Assembly: GCA_004194705.1 (NCBI GenBank)
Contig: SADC01001312.1
Span: 1 to 64,000 of the forward strand
Origin: Ditylenchus dipsaci
Lineage: Eukaryota > Nematoda > Chromadorea > Rhabditida > Anguinidae
DNA: 64,000 nucleotides
Reading direction: 5' to 3'
A program made the translations under genes and the position numbers. Below the pieces are notes generated by a model, which was given only the letters and a program-made list of their open reading frames with translations, did no database searches and was not told the origin of the DNA. Positions 53,875-64,000 of this stretch are shown here, one piece after another; position 1 is the first letter of the stretch; each line of letters starts with the position of its first letter.

Positions 53875-55688
53875 ATGTCAGTCCGCGAAACAATTCAATT
53901 AAATACAATGGAGAGCGCCGGATGTCCTACTCCAGACCCGGCGTTAGGGGGTGGTAGTGAGATGAGTGAAGGTGGGCTTGAGACATGTTGCTTAATAGTT
54001 TTAATTTAGTTTTTTGCAGGAATAATGGAAATGGTCAGACCTGCCATTGTGAAGCTAGACGAACAGGTTAAGAACACAAGGAAAAGCCAGTTGGCATTGG
54101 CTAATCACATAAACCAGTTGTCTTCCTGTAAGTCTTTGTTTCTGGTAAATATCAAAATACGCAGTTTGTATAAGCTCTTAAAAACTGTGTTTATATACTT
54201 CTGAATCAAATTTGACGTTCAGTTAACGCTCTATAGGGCAATGCCCTCTATTTGGTCCAGCTCTATGGTACGTCCACTTCCAATTGCTTTGATTGGCCAT
54301 TAATAGACAGTTGGACATCGGTTTTCTGCAAACCAATGGGCCAGGCTTTGGATGGCCGTTAAATAGAGTGTCGGATAGCCAAGCTTCGATTGCACAGTCA
54401 ACTCTCTATAAACCGGCAATGTATAAAAAGCATTCGTTGGCTGGCCAGCAAGAATTAGAACAAAATAAACTTCCGATAAACGGGTGCTTCAGGCTGTCAC
54501 AAGGGTACCGGGTTGCAGTATAGAATCCCCCCCCACGGGACTGATCAGATCGAGGAGATAACATCATATTCGTGTTTCTCGACCCAATTTCATGAGAAAG
54601 CCGGCTGTTTTTTGGTTCTGAGAAAAAAAAATTTCGAACCACAGGGGGGGGGGGGGGTATCATGGTTTTTGAGTCAAAATTTGAAAAATTTAAATTGGCG
54701 CCTTTCGAATTTTAAAGGGAATAAGGCTGTATTGGGAGGGAAGGGAATAAAAGGGGCCACTTTTATGGCAGAACGTTAAAAGTTCAAAATTTTGTATTCT
54801 GCGCCTGCCTCACCATGTTTTCAACTGGCCGTGGCAAAAAAGACTCTATATGCATTTTATGGTCAAGAGTACTTCTCGAATCATGTCTAAGGTAAGTGTG
54901 TAGACTGTCTAACATTCATATAAGGCCGACCCCAACCTTCTCACCTCCGCTCTGTATTGCCTCCATCCGGAAAGTTTTATGCATCGAGTGGATAGATTGT
55001 ATTATCGAGTGTCCAAGCAACATAAATAATTGGCCGTAGATGATCATCTCTGAATTCATTGAGTACCGACTCTGGATAAAATCACGGCTAATGTTAAAAC
55101 AACAGAAATGGAAGACCTCGAAAAAAGTCAAATATTTTGGATCGATTAGTTCCCGACATAACTTTTCTCGGCGCTGAATTCAAAATGATGGATAATAATG
55201 GAGTGCTGGGGCTATTAAGGAAACTTCTGCCGGACTTTGGCACTTCTTTTGGTCCGACTTTTTGTCTGCTACATTGAGACTCGGCAATGAGTTAATTTTT
55301 TTAGATGTCGGTGTTTTTTACTAACCCTGTGTATTAAAGAACTCATCCTTCAAAAAGTTAATTTACATTAAAAGCCAATATAAATCTTATTTTGAAGACC
55401 TAAAAGTGATAGCAGATGAGCAAGATTCTCCTTACGACCTGGATGTGTATGTGCGCAAGCTCGATGATAGCAGAAAAAGTGAGCAATTTTATATAAGTTC
55501 ATAACATTTACATTAGCAAACATTCTTATTTAGGAGTGTCCGGTCTAAACCTTCGCCTCCAATCAGTTCATGACCGAATGAGCCAGTTGCAGAGGAATAT
55601 CGCCAGAGAAACCTTCAAACAAAAACAACAACTTAAGGCTGGTCAGGCCGTTACTAATATTAACAACACAAATCTGAGTAGAAGTTGA
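53875..55688 (+). CDS. SNAPIN: Snapin (BLOC-1 and BORC subunit)
   Basis: Snapin is a small coiled-coil subunit of BLOC-1 and BORC, acting in lysosome-related organelle biogenesis and vesicle/lysosome positioning. Exons 53875-53971, 54020-54127, 55398-55478 and 55534-55688 join to 441 nt (146 aa) with all phases correct. Family blocks: MEMVRPAIVKLDEQVKNTRK then SQLALANHINQL (exon 2), SPYDLDVYVRKLDDSRK (exon 3), RVSGLNLRLQSVHDRMSQLQ and NIARETFKQKQQLK (exon 4). Donors GTGGGC, GTAAGT and GTGAGC; acceptors TTGCAG, TTTGAAG and ATTTAG. A perfect acceptor (TTGTTTTTGTTCAG) directly precedes the ATG. Intron 2 (1.27 kb) holds half of the TATAGAATCCCC foldback. It converges with FAM8A1, 303 bp away. Confidence 0.9.
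54519..54905. repeat. Half foldback (TATAGAATCCCC family) in SNAPIN intron 2
   Basis: About 90% identical to 41072-41465 by eye: TATAGAATCCCC, GAGAAAGCCGGCTGTTTTTT, a long G-run, AGGGGCCACTTTTATGGC and AATCATGTCTAAGGTAAGTG. It stops exactly where the GC hairpin core would begin. Confidence 0.8.
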
Positions 55689-55816
55689 GCCTGAATGTCA
55701 ACTAACTAAATGTATATTCTGGTGTGTTAGTAAGCTATATGAGTCAATTATCGTAAATAATATTTTGTATTAGCTTTTTAGTGAAGAGATTGCTAAAAAA
55801 AGATGCCCAAACCTTG

Positions 55817-56028
55817 TAAAAATACTATTTTAGCTATTTGAAATTGTAAATATTTTTTTGAAAAAAATGTTTGTTGTTTGAAATATTTTATACGGCTTGT
55901 ATTCGTGTAATATTTTAAAAATTTTATTTTAAATTTATTTGTACATTAAAAACAGAGACCCCAAAAAAATAATTAAAACTTTTTAACATTATCACATGTT
56001 GACAACAATAGTCTTAGCTGCCAAATCA
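55817..56028. repeat. Direct duplication, copy 1 (FAM8A1 3' end and flank)
   Basis: AATACTATTTTAGCTATTTG to TTAGCTGCCAAATCA is repeated almost exactly at 58763-58971 in the same orientation. This copy contains the last 12 codons and stop of FAM8A1. Only indels in T- and A-runs separate the copies. Confidence 0.9.
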
Positions 56029-58263
56029 TAAATAGCTCTGTTGTAGTTAAATATATAGAAGGCTGTGCTTAGTGGAAACAAGAAAACTGTCATCACATTT
56101 TTGAGTAGTGAGCGAATCAATGAACTGAAACAACAAGATATTTGTAGCAATGGAAATGAAATTAATGTGTTTGTTTCGGAAGTATATTATCAAACGCTTG
56201 GAGTTCAAGGCTTTTTATACTAGATCAAACCAGAATAAAAAACACAGTTTGCGAAAAATATAGGCTGAATTGAAGTTCTATCACCTTTCATTGTAAATCT
56301 GGCAGCCGTTTTGGAAAACTGGTACCTTGTTTGGGTATCTTTTATAGCTTATAAAGAAAGGACCCAAGTTGCTGTTACCTATGGCAACTTTGATGGGATT
56401 TTTTGTTCAATCTTGGAAAGCGTGCCCAAGTTCCTTGGGAATCCGACTTCCTAGCTCTGAAAGACCAAAAAACTGAAAGAATGATCAATAGACTTTTTCA
56501 CTACAAATATTGTTAATACTTGCTGTTGACGCATTTGTATAACATGAAATTTATGAAAATTTAGGAAGATTTTTTATACTAGATCAAAGTAATTTTGATT
56601 TTTTTGATTTTTCATAAAATTACCTTTGCAAAGTGACACTTGGCAAACTGGTGACTAGAACTCGATCCTGGGTTCCTTGGACTGGTTGAATGTCCAGACA
56701 AGAAATCACTTTTATTCGCATAAAAAATTTGCCTAAAAATTAGATTCTTTTAAACATATACATGTATTATAGTACCGTCAGAAAAAATAGATTACCAGGT
56801 GTGCATCCGGGCGGATACCTCATGAAACCATAGGTTATACAAATAGCCTCGAGTATAGCTGAAGCCAGTTTGCACAGCACTTCAATGTTAAATAAGCCTT
56901 GTGTTACATCAATCAGGGTTTGAAAGTCGGCTTCGGTAGATAAAATTTTGTCAAACTGATCCAGATCCCTAAATATTTTTGGTGAGCTTCAGAGATTTAT
57001 CTACAGATAATTAATTTTCGACCTTTAAAAAGTGCGAAAAGTTCTGGTTGCTGTTAAGATTTTCGGGGACTCAACTGAAATTGTAAAAGCAGAATCAAAA
57101 AAAACACGTGGGAGTTAAGAAAACGCGAAAAAAGAGATGCGAAATGTTTTCTGTGGGCTGAGTTATAAAGTCCCTAGAAGGGGCAACTATTAGAGAGTGG
57201 GTAAATAATAGAGGATAATCCGGTTACTTGTTTCATTCAAACCTTAAAATCTTTAATTTATTAAATTATTCAGTGAAGTTCAAGAGTTCAATAGAAATCC
57301 ATAAGCTGATAAAAAGGGATCATAATTAATCATGAATGTAACGGCAACTTCTTCAACTCGATTCAGCTGGTTGACAAGGAAATTTGATAAAGTTTACCTC
57401 TCGATATAGTGGCACCTCCAACTGGTCCCTAGAGAGTCCCTAGTAGGGACTGCTATACCCAGGTCCGACTGTACCATAAAAACAGATAGAAACCGCCAAA
57501 GTCTAAAAAGAAGCTAACAAAAAGCTAGCGGAAAATCAATCCCTAGGATTGTAATATACAGTATTTATTCTAATAGACGGGTACCTTTTAAGGGGGTTGA
57601 AAAATAGACGGGTATACCCGCCTACTAGATTAAATACGGTAGTCACAGTTTTTCCAAATCTGGTGTACAATCACTAGACTTAAGCCTAAGATTTACTGGT
57701 TCAATTTTAAAAACAAAAGTGTCGCGAAGTTTCAATATTTAAGCTATATTAAAGTGTAAAAACTCACATAATTTCGGTCTCTACCAACATGTAGACCACA
57801 AACAGCTTGAAAATGAACAATATGAAGGCATCTATGGTCTCCGCAGCTATCCTTCTAAAAAACGAGGGAATAGTGTGATGTTGGGCTATGATTGTCATTG
57901 GTCGACCTGCCGCTGCTGCTGCTCCAAATATTCTTGGCAAATTCACATTGATATTGCCGAAGATAACTCGGCGTAGCATCTGAGGTCTGGCCTAACATTA
58001 AATTAGCATAAAATGAGCTAAGGAACAAGCTAGACCTGTTGAGCTTGCTGCATATTGGAGGAGATCATAGCGTACTGTTGACTCATTTGCATGGAAATTT
58101 GCTGGAAGGCATTCATTTGTTGGCAAGCCATCCATAACTGTGTGTTGGTGTACCACTTCTGGACTTCCTCGGCATAAGCTTTAGCTGAACCATAGTCCTT
58201 GGGCTCGTTGTTGTTACTCAAAGCACTGATATTTTCAGAATTGTTTTCTTCGCTGGCACTCAT
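55992..58263 (-). CDS. FAM8A1: FAM8A1 homologue (RDD-domain membrane protein)
   Basis: FAM8A1 is an endoplasmic reticulum membrane protein known as a partner of the HRD1 ubiquitin-ligase complex in ERAD. Five exons, 58263-58036, 57991-57768, 56968-56796, 56732-56624 and 56124-55992, give 639 nt (212 aa), all in phase. The cytosolic N-terminus has YAEEVQKWYTNTQLWMACQQ followed by a Gln/Met-rich stretch. PSFFRRIAAETIDAFILF starts the RDD domain and first membrane helix. GFMRYPPGCTPGKFFMRIK spans exons 3 and 4 with the TPGK hallmark. ALL-like SLLKNVMTVFLFPL and YNRAIYDLAAKTIVVNM end it. It lacks the long N-terminal extension of vertebrate members. Donors GTCTAG, GTGAGT, GTAATC and GTAATT; acceptors GTTAG, TTTAG and TTTCAG. 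Intron 2 holds a small MITE. Confidence 0.9.
57559..57639. mobile_element. 81-bp MITE in FAM8A1 intron
   Basis: TA at 57557-57558 and 57640-57641; ends CAGTATTTATTCTAATAGAC and CTACTAGATTAAATACGG. Same terminal pattern as 46365 and 52954. A pogo-like fragment (GGTCCGACTGTA) lies at 57455-57475. Confidence 0.65.
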
Positions 58264-58762
58264 TTTGAAGACCGGAAACTAGTTTTTTAAAGAAATTTGT
58301 GAGCAGTTAGATTGAAATTTTGCAACAAAATCAGAAACAAGTTGGAGATAAGATATTAAAAAAAATTGGTGTAAATTGATATAAAAAATATTAAAAATTT
58401 GTGTGAGATCTTTGTTACAACTGTTAGAGTGAAACTTGGCAAAAAATGATCGTTTGGCGTGATTAGTAAATTTCTGCGTAATTGGAAGTTGGGATGAACT
58501 AGTTATTTTTCGGTCGCAAGTCAAGATTCTGAATAGAACGACGCTAGGGATTTCCTATATTTATTTGACACTCAAAGGTTAGTTACGCCCGGGAGTCAAA
58601 CTTATACAGCGGCTTATACAGTTTTTGTACTAGCTCGTAGCGTTTATTCTTGGCGTTTTCAAAAACTGCTACATGATGTTAAGACTGAAAAAATTCAAAA
58701 GCTTTAAATAAAACAGTGTTAATTTTGAAAAATTTCAGGTTTTTTTGGGCCACCCTGTTCAA
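58264..58762. promoter_or_regulatory. Upstream region of FAM8A1
   Basis: 5' flank of the minus-strand gene; no clear TATA box or repeat border. Its far end meets the second duplication copy. Confidence 0.3.
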
Positions 58763-58971
58763 AAATACTATTTTAGCTATTTGAAATTGTAAATATTTTT
58801 TTGAAAAAATGTTTGTTGTTGAAAATATTTTATACGGCTTGTATTCGTGTAATATTTTAAAAACTTTATTTTAAATTTATTTGTACATTAAAAACAGAGA
58901 CCCAAAAAAATAATTAAAACTTTTTAACATTATCACATGTTGACAACAATAGTCTTAGCTGCCAAATCAAT
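58763..58971. repeat. Direct duplication, copy 2, with FAM8A1 tail relic
   Basis: Copy of 55817-56028. On the minus strand it contains TTGGCAGCTAAGACTATTG and the TGA of FAM8A1 (58934-58932), but the upstream exon sequence is missing. It is therefore a tail-only relic lying 500 bp upstream of the intact gene. Confidence 0.85.
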
Positions 58972-59029
58972 TTTAGTAATTAAAATTGTTTTAGTCTAAC
59001 ATATCTCTGTTTTATTACCCCATTTAGAA

Positions 59030-59640
59030 AAATGACCGTACATTTGAAAGCCCTGAGTTTCGACTCTGTAATGGTGCATTGGTTTTGCACTATTGTTTAG
59101 TTTTGACCATTAAAAATTAGTTTAAAAAAACATCTTATTTCTTGAACAAATTTATTGGTCTCAATACCAACAACATTTTTCCTAATTCAAAGGCAAACAC
59201 GGCCCTAATAATGGTTTAAAGCATCATAAGTTATTTTTAAGTAATTATTTTGGGAGTGGGTCCTGAAAATCAGCTTGGAATCCCGCTCCAATCGCATGGA
59301 TCCTTGCTAATCCGACTCAAAATCAGCCCCAAAAAGGCTTCAAAAGAAGACCATATGTATGAAGTCTAGTGAGTGAGAAAATAGTGATATTCCAAGCTGA
59401 TTCTGGACCCGCAATATAAATAATCCCTTAAGAAATGATTTAGAATGCTTTAAGCCATTATTAGGGCCATGTTTGCATTTTAGTTTAAAAAATAAAGATA
59501 GTATTGACACTTATAACTTGCCTAAAAAATAAATATCTTTTTTTAACTAATGTTTAACAGCCAAAACTGAACAATAACGCAAAACCAAATATACTATTAC
59601 AGAACCGAAACTTTGGGCTTCCAAATAGATGGTCATTTGC
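59030..59640. repeat. Foldback element, arms about 270 bp
   Basis: AAATGACCGTACATTTGAAAG at 59031 is inverted at 59615-59638. The arms share TTTTGCACTATTGTTTAG-like, GGCCCTAATAATGG and ATCAGCTTGGAAT segments. The loop is near 59310. Confidence 0.75.
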
Positions 59641-59654
59641 TTATATTTAGTGTT

Positions 59655-59765
59655 GCGGACAGGGGTCGCGGGTGGTTTTGCGGCGCGGTTTTTCTCAGAA
59701 TTTGCGGTTTGCGGTTAAACCGCACAATATAATTGAGGTTTGACCGCAGTTTTGCGGTTTTTTGG
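59655..59765. repeat. GCGGTTTTGCGG-rich cluster
   Basis: Ten copies of GCGGTTT or its complement occur in 110 bp. It resembles the subterminal zone of a hAT-like element; the borders were not found. Confidence 0.45.
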
Positions 59766-60299
59766 GTAAATTTTTTTACAAATACTTCATTATAGTAAAA
59801 GTAAAAATAAACTACTGTATGCGGTATACAGCATACTGTACGCAGAGAGAACGACCCTAGACATTCTTTATTCAATATTCCAAACAATAAACCCAATAGT
59901 GTTTAGTTTTGGCAAAAAAGTGCCCGATTTCATTGTTTCAGTAAAAAAAGCGAAAATGTACCCTGTCTTTCAGACAATATGCTCAGTTTCAGTGTGCCCA
60001 CTTCTGGATTTACTCTGTTATATGTATTACTTCAGATGAAGTGTGTTTTTTCAAGCTAAAACAGCAAAAGAGGATGTTCTATCATACTGTCGCCAAAATA
60101 TGCCGACTTAGTCCTTGATCTGGAAGAATTTTACAAAACCCTCGCAGATTTTCTACTTTTTGACTAAATCAAAAAACGAAGCAGAATTTCAAGAAAAACT
60201 AGGCGCTTTTTCGCCAAAACTGGTCGTTTTACGTATCGTCCAAAACTTATCATGTGCTTTAGCTCATAGCAGTAAAAATCGCAAGTTTTCTAAGTCAAT

Positions 60300-61786
60300 T
60301 CTAATTACTCTACATTGCTCTGCTGTCGGATGTGCTCCAATTCGAATGGCGGACCTGTCTGACTGTGCTTATGACTTTTTTTAATAGTATTTCTCCAGCT
60401 AACATTGCTAGCTGCCTTACTCTTCGTCCAATGCTTCTTAGTGTACCGTGTGTTGAGATTGGCAAAAGAAGCAGCCCACTCAAATGAAGATCACTTTGCA
60501 AATCAAGAACTTTACTTCACGGGGCATTGTCACCTGTTTTTGAATTTGTCCTCGCCAATTCTAAAAAATTCCGAATCATTGAACTTTTGTACAAAATTTT
60601 CAGTTTGGTTTCTAACGAAACAAGGCCTAGAATTTAATTTTAGGTAAAGTTGTGTTCGAAACCAAGTTGAATGATCCGTACAGAAATTCAATGATTAGGA
60701 TTTTTGTTTGAATTGGCGGGGATAAAATTTGTAACAGGTGAGCATACCCCTTTAAGACAGAATTTCTCGAACCGACGCAAAGTCTAGCGAAAAATTTTTA
60801 TAAACGATAGCACAAATTCTATGTCCGTGCTCTTCTTTTGCCCTTCCATTCATTGCACATTTTGTGTATGATTTAATACTTGAAAACATCGGTCTTTTAA
60901 GATGGTAATAAGAGCTCAAATAATCGTGCTTTGTCATGATCTTTGAAACCTATTCTGCAACATATATATAGATCAATAGCGCTGCCAGAATTGATTCTTT
61001 TGCCAAATTTATTGTGGCGACAAAAACTATGGGTCCTTTTCTTCTAATTTACAAACAATCTATCACTCAAAATTCAGATAAAATTCAGGGTTACATTTGG
61101 AGTAGTCAAGCGATTTTTTTAGGCAGAATTTTTTGTTATAAAAAAGCGAGACATGATTGTTTAAAAATAACAAAGCTTATTTTAAACAGAGAAAAACTTC
61201 TAAAATACTGCTAAATCAAAAGAAATCAATAGAAAAATCAGATATATTTAGCACAAAACAGTGCAATTCATCCTTAAACAACAGAAAAATATGCATGAAC
61301 ATATTGGCATTCTGTCCTTTAAAAACGTGGCCATTGGTGTTTCTGGATACTATGGACGACTGGTTTCTCTCAGATTGAGGGTATGCTTTCAAAAGATTCT
61401 TGCTTTTTTTGAAAATATGATAATTTTTTAATACAGCCTGCACCGTATTACCATAATTTCCTGTTTAATAGACACAAAATTGTTACCCAGAAAGCTTTGA
61501 GTGTAGCTAGTTATAAAGCAGCACAAAAAAGTTCATAAGCAAAAGAGTAATCTTTTGAAAAAATCAAAACTTTAAATTTGATTTAAAAAAATAGAATGAA
61601 TTTAGGTAGATTCCCAAAACTACGAAAATGTCGCCAAATGGACTGAAATTTACTTGAAAAATATTGTTTTTGATGCCTCTAGAATTGCAATTTGTGCCAA
61701 AAAGCTAGCAAATGCAGCTGCTGATGCCAAGCGAGATGGTTACAGTGTGGCTTCTTTCCTGTCGTCCAACACTATTTATGATGATG
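60300..61786 (+). CDS. Possible membrane-protein gene, partial
   Basis: Two stretches look coding. 60325-60535, with one base inserted in a T-run at about 60378, reads LSDVLQFEWRTCLTVLMTFF, then a hydrophobic LTLLAALLFVQCFLVYRVL and LAKEAAHSNEDHFANQE. 61597-61786 lies between a TTTAG acceptor and a GTAAGC donor and reads NYENVAKWTEIYLKNIVFDA, then KKLANAAADAKRDGYSVASF. I do not know whether they belong together and recognise no family. A palindrome (60570-60720) and AT-rich DNA lie between. The gene would continue past the foldback at 61808. Confidence 0.35.
60572..60760. repeat. TTTCTAACAAAA-type palindrome beside TTTAAG
   Basis: AATCATTGAACTTTTGTACA is inverted at about 60680 with the inner TTTCTAACGAAACAAGGCC. 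Ends GGCATTGTCACCTG / CAGGTGAGCATACCCC are next to TTTAAG on the right, as in the TTAA palindromes. Confidence 0.65.
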
Positions 61787-61807
61787 GTAAGCATTTATTT
61801 GGTAGGA

Positions 61808-62502
61808 CTATACTTTAGTGCGGTTGCTCAAAAACGCGTTTTAAGTATTTTTTTCGACGTAATTCAATGTGAAACGTTCAAAAAACATGTTTTTAGGTGT
61901 GGAAAAACCAAAAACCGAAAAAAAATTTTAGGAAAATTTTCATTTTTTGGTCTAAAATTGGTATTTTTCGGTCTTTTTCACAGTGTTCGATTTCCGGACA
62001 AGGCAAAAATATTGTGCATATTACATGTTTTTATTCTCGGATTCATTTCTAGGGTGAGCTAGTGTGCGCATCTCTAACTCTCAAGCCCCCTACGCCCCCT
62101 CCGGGGCGTAGGGGGCTTGGGGGCTTGGAGTTGAGATGCGCACACAAGCGCACCCTAGAAACCAAACACTCGATAAGCAAATTATGCATATATAACACGC
62201 ATAATACTTTTTTTATGCAGTAGGCCTGCAAATCAAAGCATGTTTATATTTCATTTTTGGTTCATTCATTTCATATATAAAAAAGGACAGTTAGAAGTTT
62301 TGTCTTATCATAAATAGCTTATCTTATCAGAATTTAAAAATTTGCCTTGGTCCCCAAGGCAAAAACCAAAAAAACAAGAAATTTTTTTTTCGGTTTTTGG
62401 TTTTTCCCACACCTTAAAACATGTTTTTTGAACGTTTCACATTGAATTACGTCGAAAAAAATACTTAAAACGCGTTTTTGAGCAACCGCACTAAAGTATA
62501 GT
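61808..62502. mobile_element. Foldback with ACTATACTTTAGTGCGG ends and GC hairpin core
   Basis: Arms ACTATACTTTAGTGCGGTTG, AAAACGCGTTTTAAGTATT and GAAACGTTCAAAAAACATG are inverted at 62400-62502. The centre (62050-62160) is a GC hairpin copy with GCCCCCTACGCCCCCTCCGG. It would lie in an intron if the preceding exon is real. Confidence 0.8.
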
Positions 62503-62889
62503 TTAGCCATTTATTTAACTATCAAAACATGAAAAACACGCCTTCAAATTTAGAATTCCGCTCAAAACACTAATAATATGAACGTGCATACAATAAACTT
62601 TTAGAACATGTTCGAATCTTTTTCGTCTCGAGTGGAATTTGAAATTTCAAGGCGAAAAAAGGTCATTTTGACCATTTTTGAAGAAAAGGGATCATTTTAT
62701 CCAGTACTTATTGCTATTTTGGAGAGAGAAAAAAGATTTTGACTAAAAACTTCAAAAATAAAAAAGATTTGGGGTCCCGAAAAAAGGACAAATATTTTTA
62801 ACACCAGAATTCCCCACTGTAACGTTTGACTACCTGGGGGTTTTCAGACCTGCTGAGCACGATAATCGCGAAATTAGACCTTCGAACCT

Positions 62890-63655
62890 AAGTGCAATGC
62901 CCTTTTTATTGCAACTTTCGCAGGAACTCTTTGAAAAATGTTTGCTTTTTTCTTCAGACTGATGAGCAGTGAATTTATCCAGTTCAGAATTTTCTTTTAT
63001 GCTCATTAGAAAGCCCTTTGTCAAGGCTTTCTAATGACGTGTCGTTTGCCTATATATGAAAAGATTGTCGTGGTAATCCGTGGTCAAATGTAGAATTTTT
63101 CTAAGTTCAAATCTTTTTTGTCTTGAACAGAAACTAAAATTCGACAGTGACTTCCTAGTACAAAGAGCAGTTTCTTAAGTAAAGCGAACATGTTGAACAC
63201 GAATCCGGTGTCAGAATTTTAAGATTGCAAAGTCTCTTACATCAAGTTGATTTTCACGACATTTTTTCGGGCTCTTTTTTACTCTTGCTAGACAGTCCAA
63301 AAGCTAATTTCACATGACTTTAAAGCACTTTCAGATGCCGTTTTTCATGTTAATTCTGAATATGAAGTCTGTTTTGAAAATAAACGGCCTCTGTGCAAAT
63401 TTCCCCACGTTCTTAGTAAAATTGTAATTTTTTTCAAAACGGCCTTTTTTATTCTTTTAATTTTTTACCCACGACAATTTTTCGAATATAGGCAAACGAC
63501 ACGCCATTAGAAAGCCCTGACAGAGGCTTTCTAATGAGCATAAAAGAAAATTCTGAACTGGATAAATTCACTGCTCATCAGCCTGAAGAAAAAAGCAAAC
63601 ATTTTTCAAAGAGTTCCCGCGAAAGTTGCCATAAAAAAGGGCATTGCACTTAGGA
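62890..63655. repeat. Foldback with AAGTGCAATGCCC ends
   Basis: AAGTGCAATGCCCTTTTTAT is inverted at 63634-63652. The arms share CTTTCTAATGAGCATAAAAG-type, ATCCAGTTCAGAATTTTC and GGCAAACGACACG. The loop (63070-63470) is AT-rich, no gene. Confidence 0.8.
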
Positions 63656-64000
63656 GGAGCAAGGGAGGACCAAGGCCATTTCTTCGGATATGGATCTTAA
63701 CACAATGCAAAAAAAAAACATTTTGCATTATACGACCGAAAAAAGCTATGGCCAAAAGCAAGGGGTAGAATTTTTTGTACACGCTTATAGTCACTTTTGA
63801 TCTCTTTACAAAACATTCAAACAAAGTTCGGCTTGCAGCTACTCGCAATGCCCTATTCGAGAGAAAGACAGTTTTTTGCCTTGGTCCCGCCTGTTGATTT
63901 TTGTGAAATTTCAGGCTTTAGGCTCAGTCAAGGCAGGTCAACGTATCTCTACGTTCACAATGATCCGTTTTCCGTCCGCTTCCGCGTCCGCACTTAAAAT
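63656..64000. other. Right edge, partial repeat
   Basis: Contains GACCAAGGCCATT and GCCTTGGTCCC, an inverted pair seen in other foldbacks, so this is probably another foldback. No gene. Confidence 0.4.

Overview
The window looks like AT-rich genomic DNA of an invertebrate animal. The evidence is many short introns (about 45-60 bp) ending in TTTTCAG, TTTAG or TTGCAG, animal-type genes (EIF3J, SNAPIN, FAM8A1, a MOV10/Armitage-type helicase, a type B carboxylesterase), and a very high load of small DNA transposons. A nematode fits the intron style; I hold that loosely. There are no operons of bacterial type, no rRNA and no CRISPR array.

Layout. 1-3.6 kb: foldback repeats and no gene. 3.65-5.85 kb: a MULE-like element with a 9-bp target duplication that carries a broken Ulp1/SENP cysteine protease. 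5.9-8.9 kb: two minus-strand genes, an unrecognised one (its known exons stop beside the element) and EIF3J. 9.5-17.6 kb: foldbacks and a 5.4-kb nest of at least four transposons. 18.1-21.8 kb: a plus-strand MOV10-like RNA helicase whose N-terminal exons resemble a J-domain. 22.1-25.1 kb: more inverted-repeat elements. 25.4-44.0 kb: one minus-strand carboxylesterase gene whose coding exons cluster at 25.4-26.5, 32.1-33.0 and 43.8-44.0 kb. Its introns hold two MULEs with recognisable transposases and about ten other elements. 44.1-47.9 kb: foldbacks and one small secreted ORF. 48.3-49.1 kb: an intact unrecognised gene. 53.9-58.3 kb: SNAPIN and FAM8A1, convergent and intact. 60.3-61.8 kb: a possible membrane-protein gene. 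61.8-64 kb: foldbacks.

The most striking pattern is a set of elements that share one design: two long inverted arms, each made of a short tandem repeat, flanked by 7-10 bp target duplications. The repeat unit differs completely between families (units containing GATCTACAC, GGTGCAAA, GCTAAG, TGTGCC, GCCCGTCAAATA, TTCACAAACTGCA, AACTCGCGGAAACG). Two of them encode MULE transposases, so this is probably one Mutator-like lineage whose arm sequences turn over fast. A second pattern is palindromic elements at TTAA sites, two of which have tRNA-like pol III promoter boxes at both ends. A third is a GC-rich hairpin core reused inside foldbacks with different arms.

Reading frames in EIF3J, MOV10-like, carboxylesterase, Ulp1 and both transposases are each broken by single-base indels although splice sites and protein motifs are preserved. 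SNAPIN, FAM8A1 and the 48-kb gene are perfect. This points to unpolished sequence in the repeat-rich left two-thirds, or to real decay; the sequence alone does not decide it. Exon coordinates below are read by eye.
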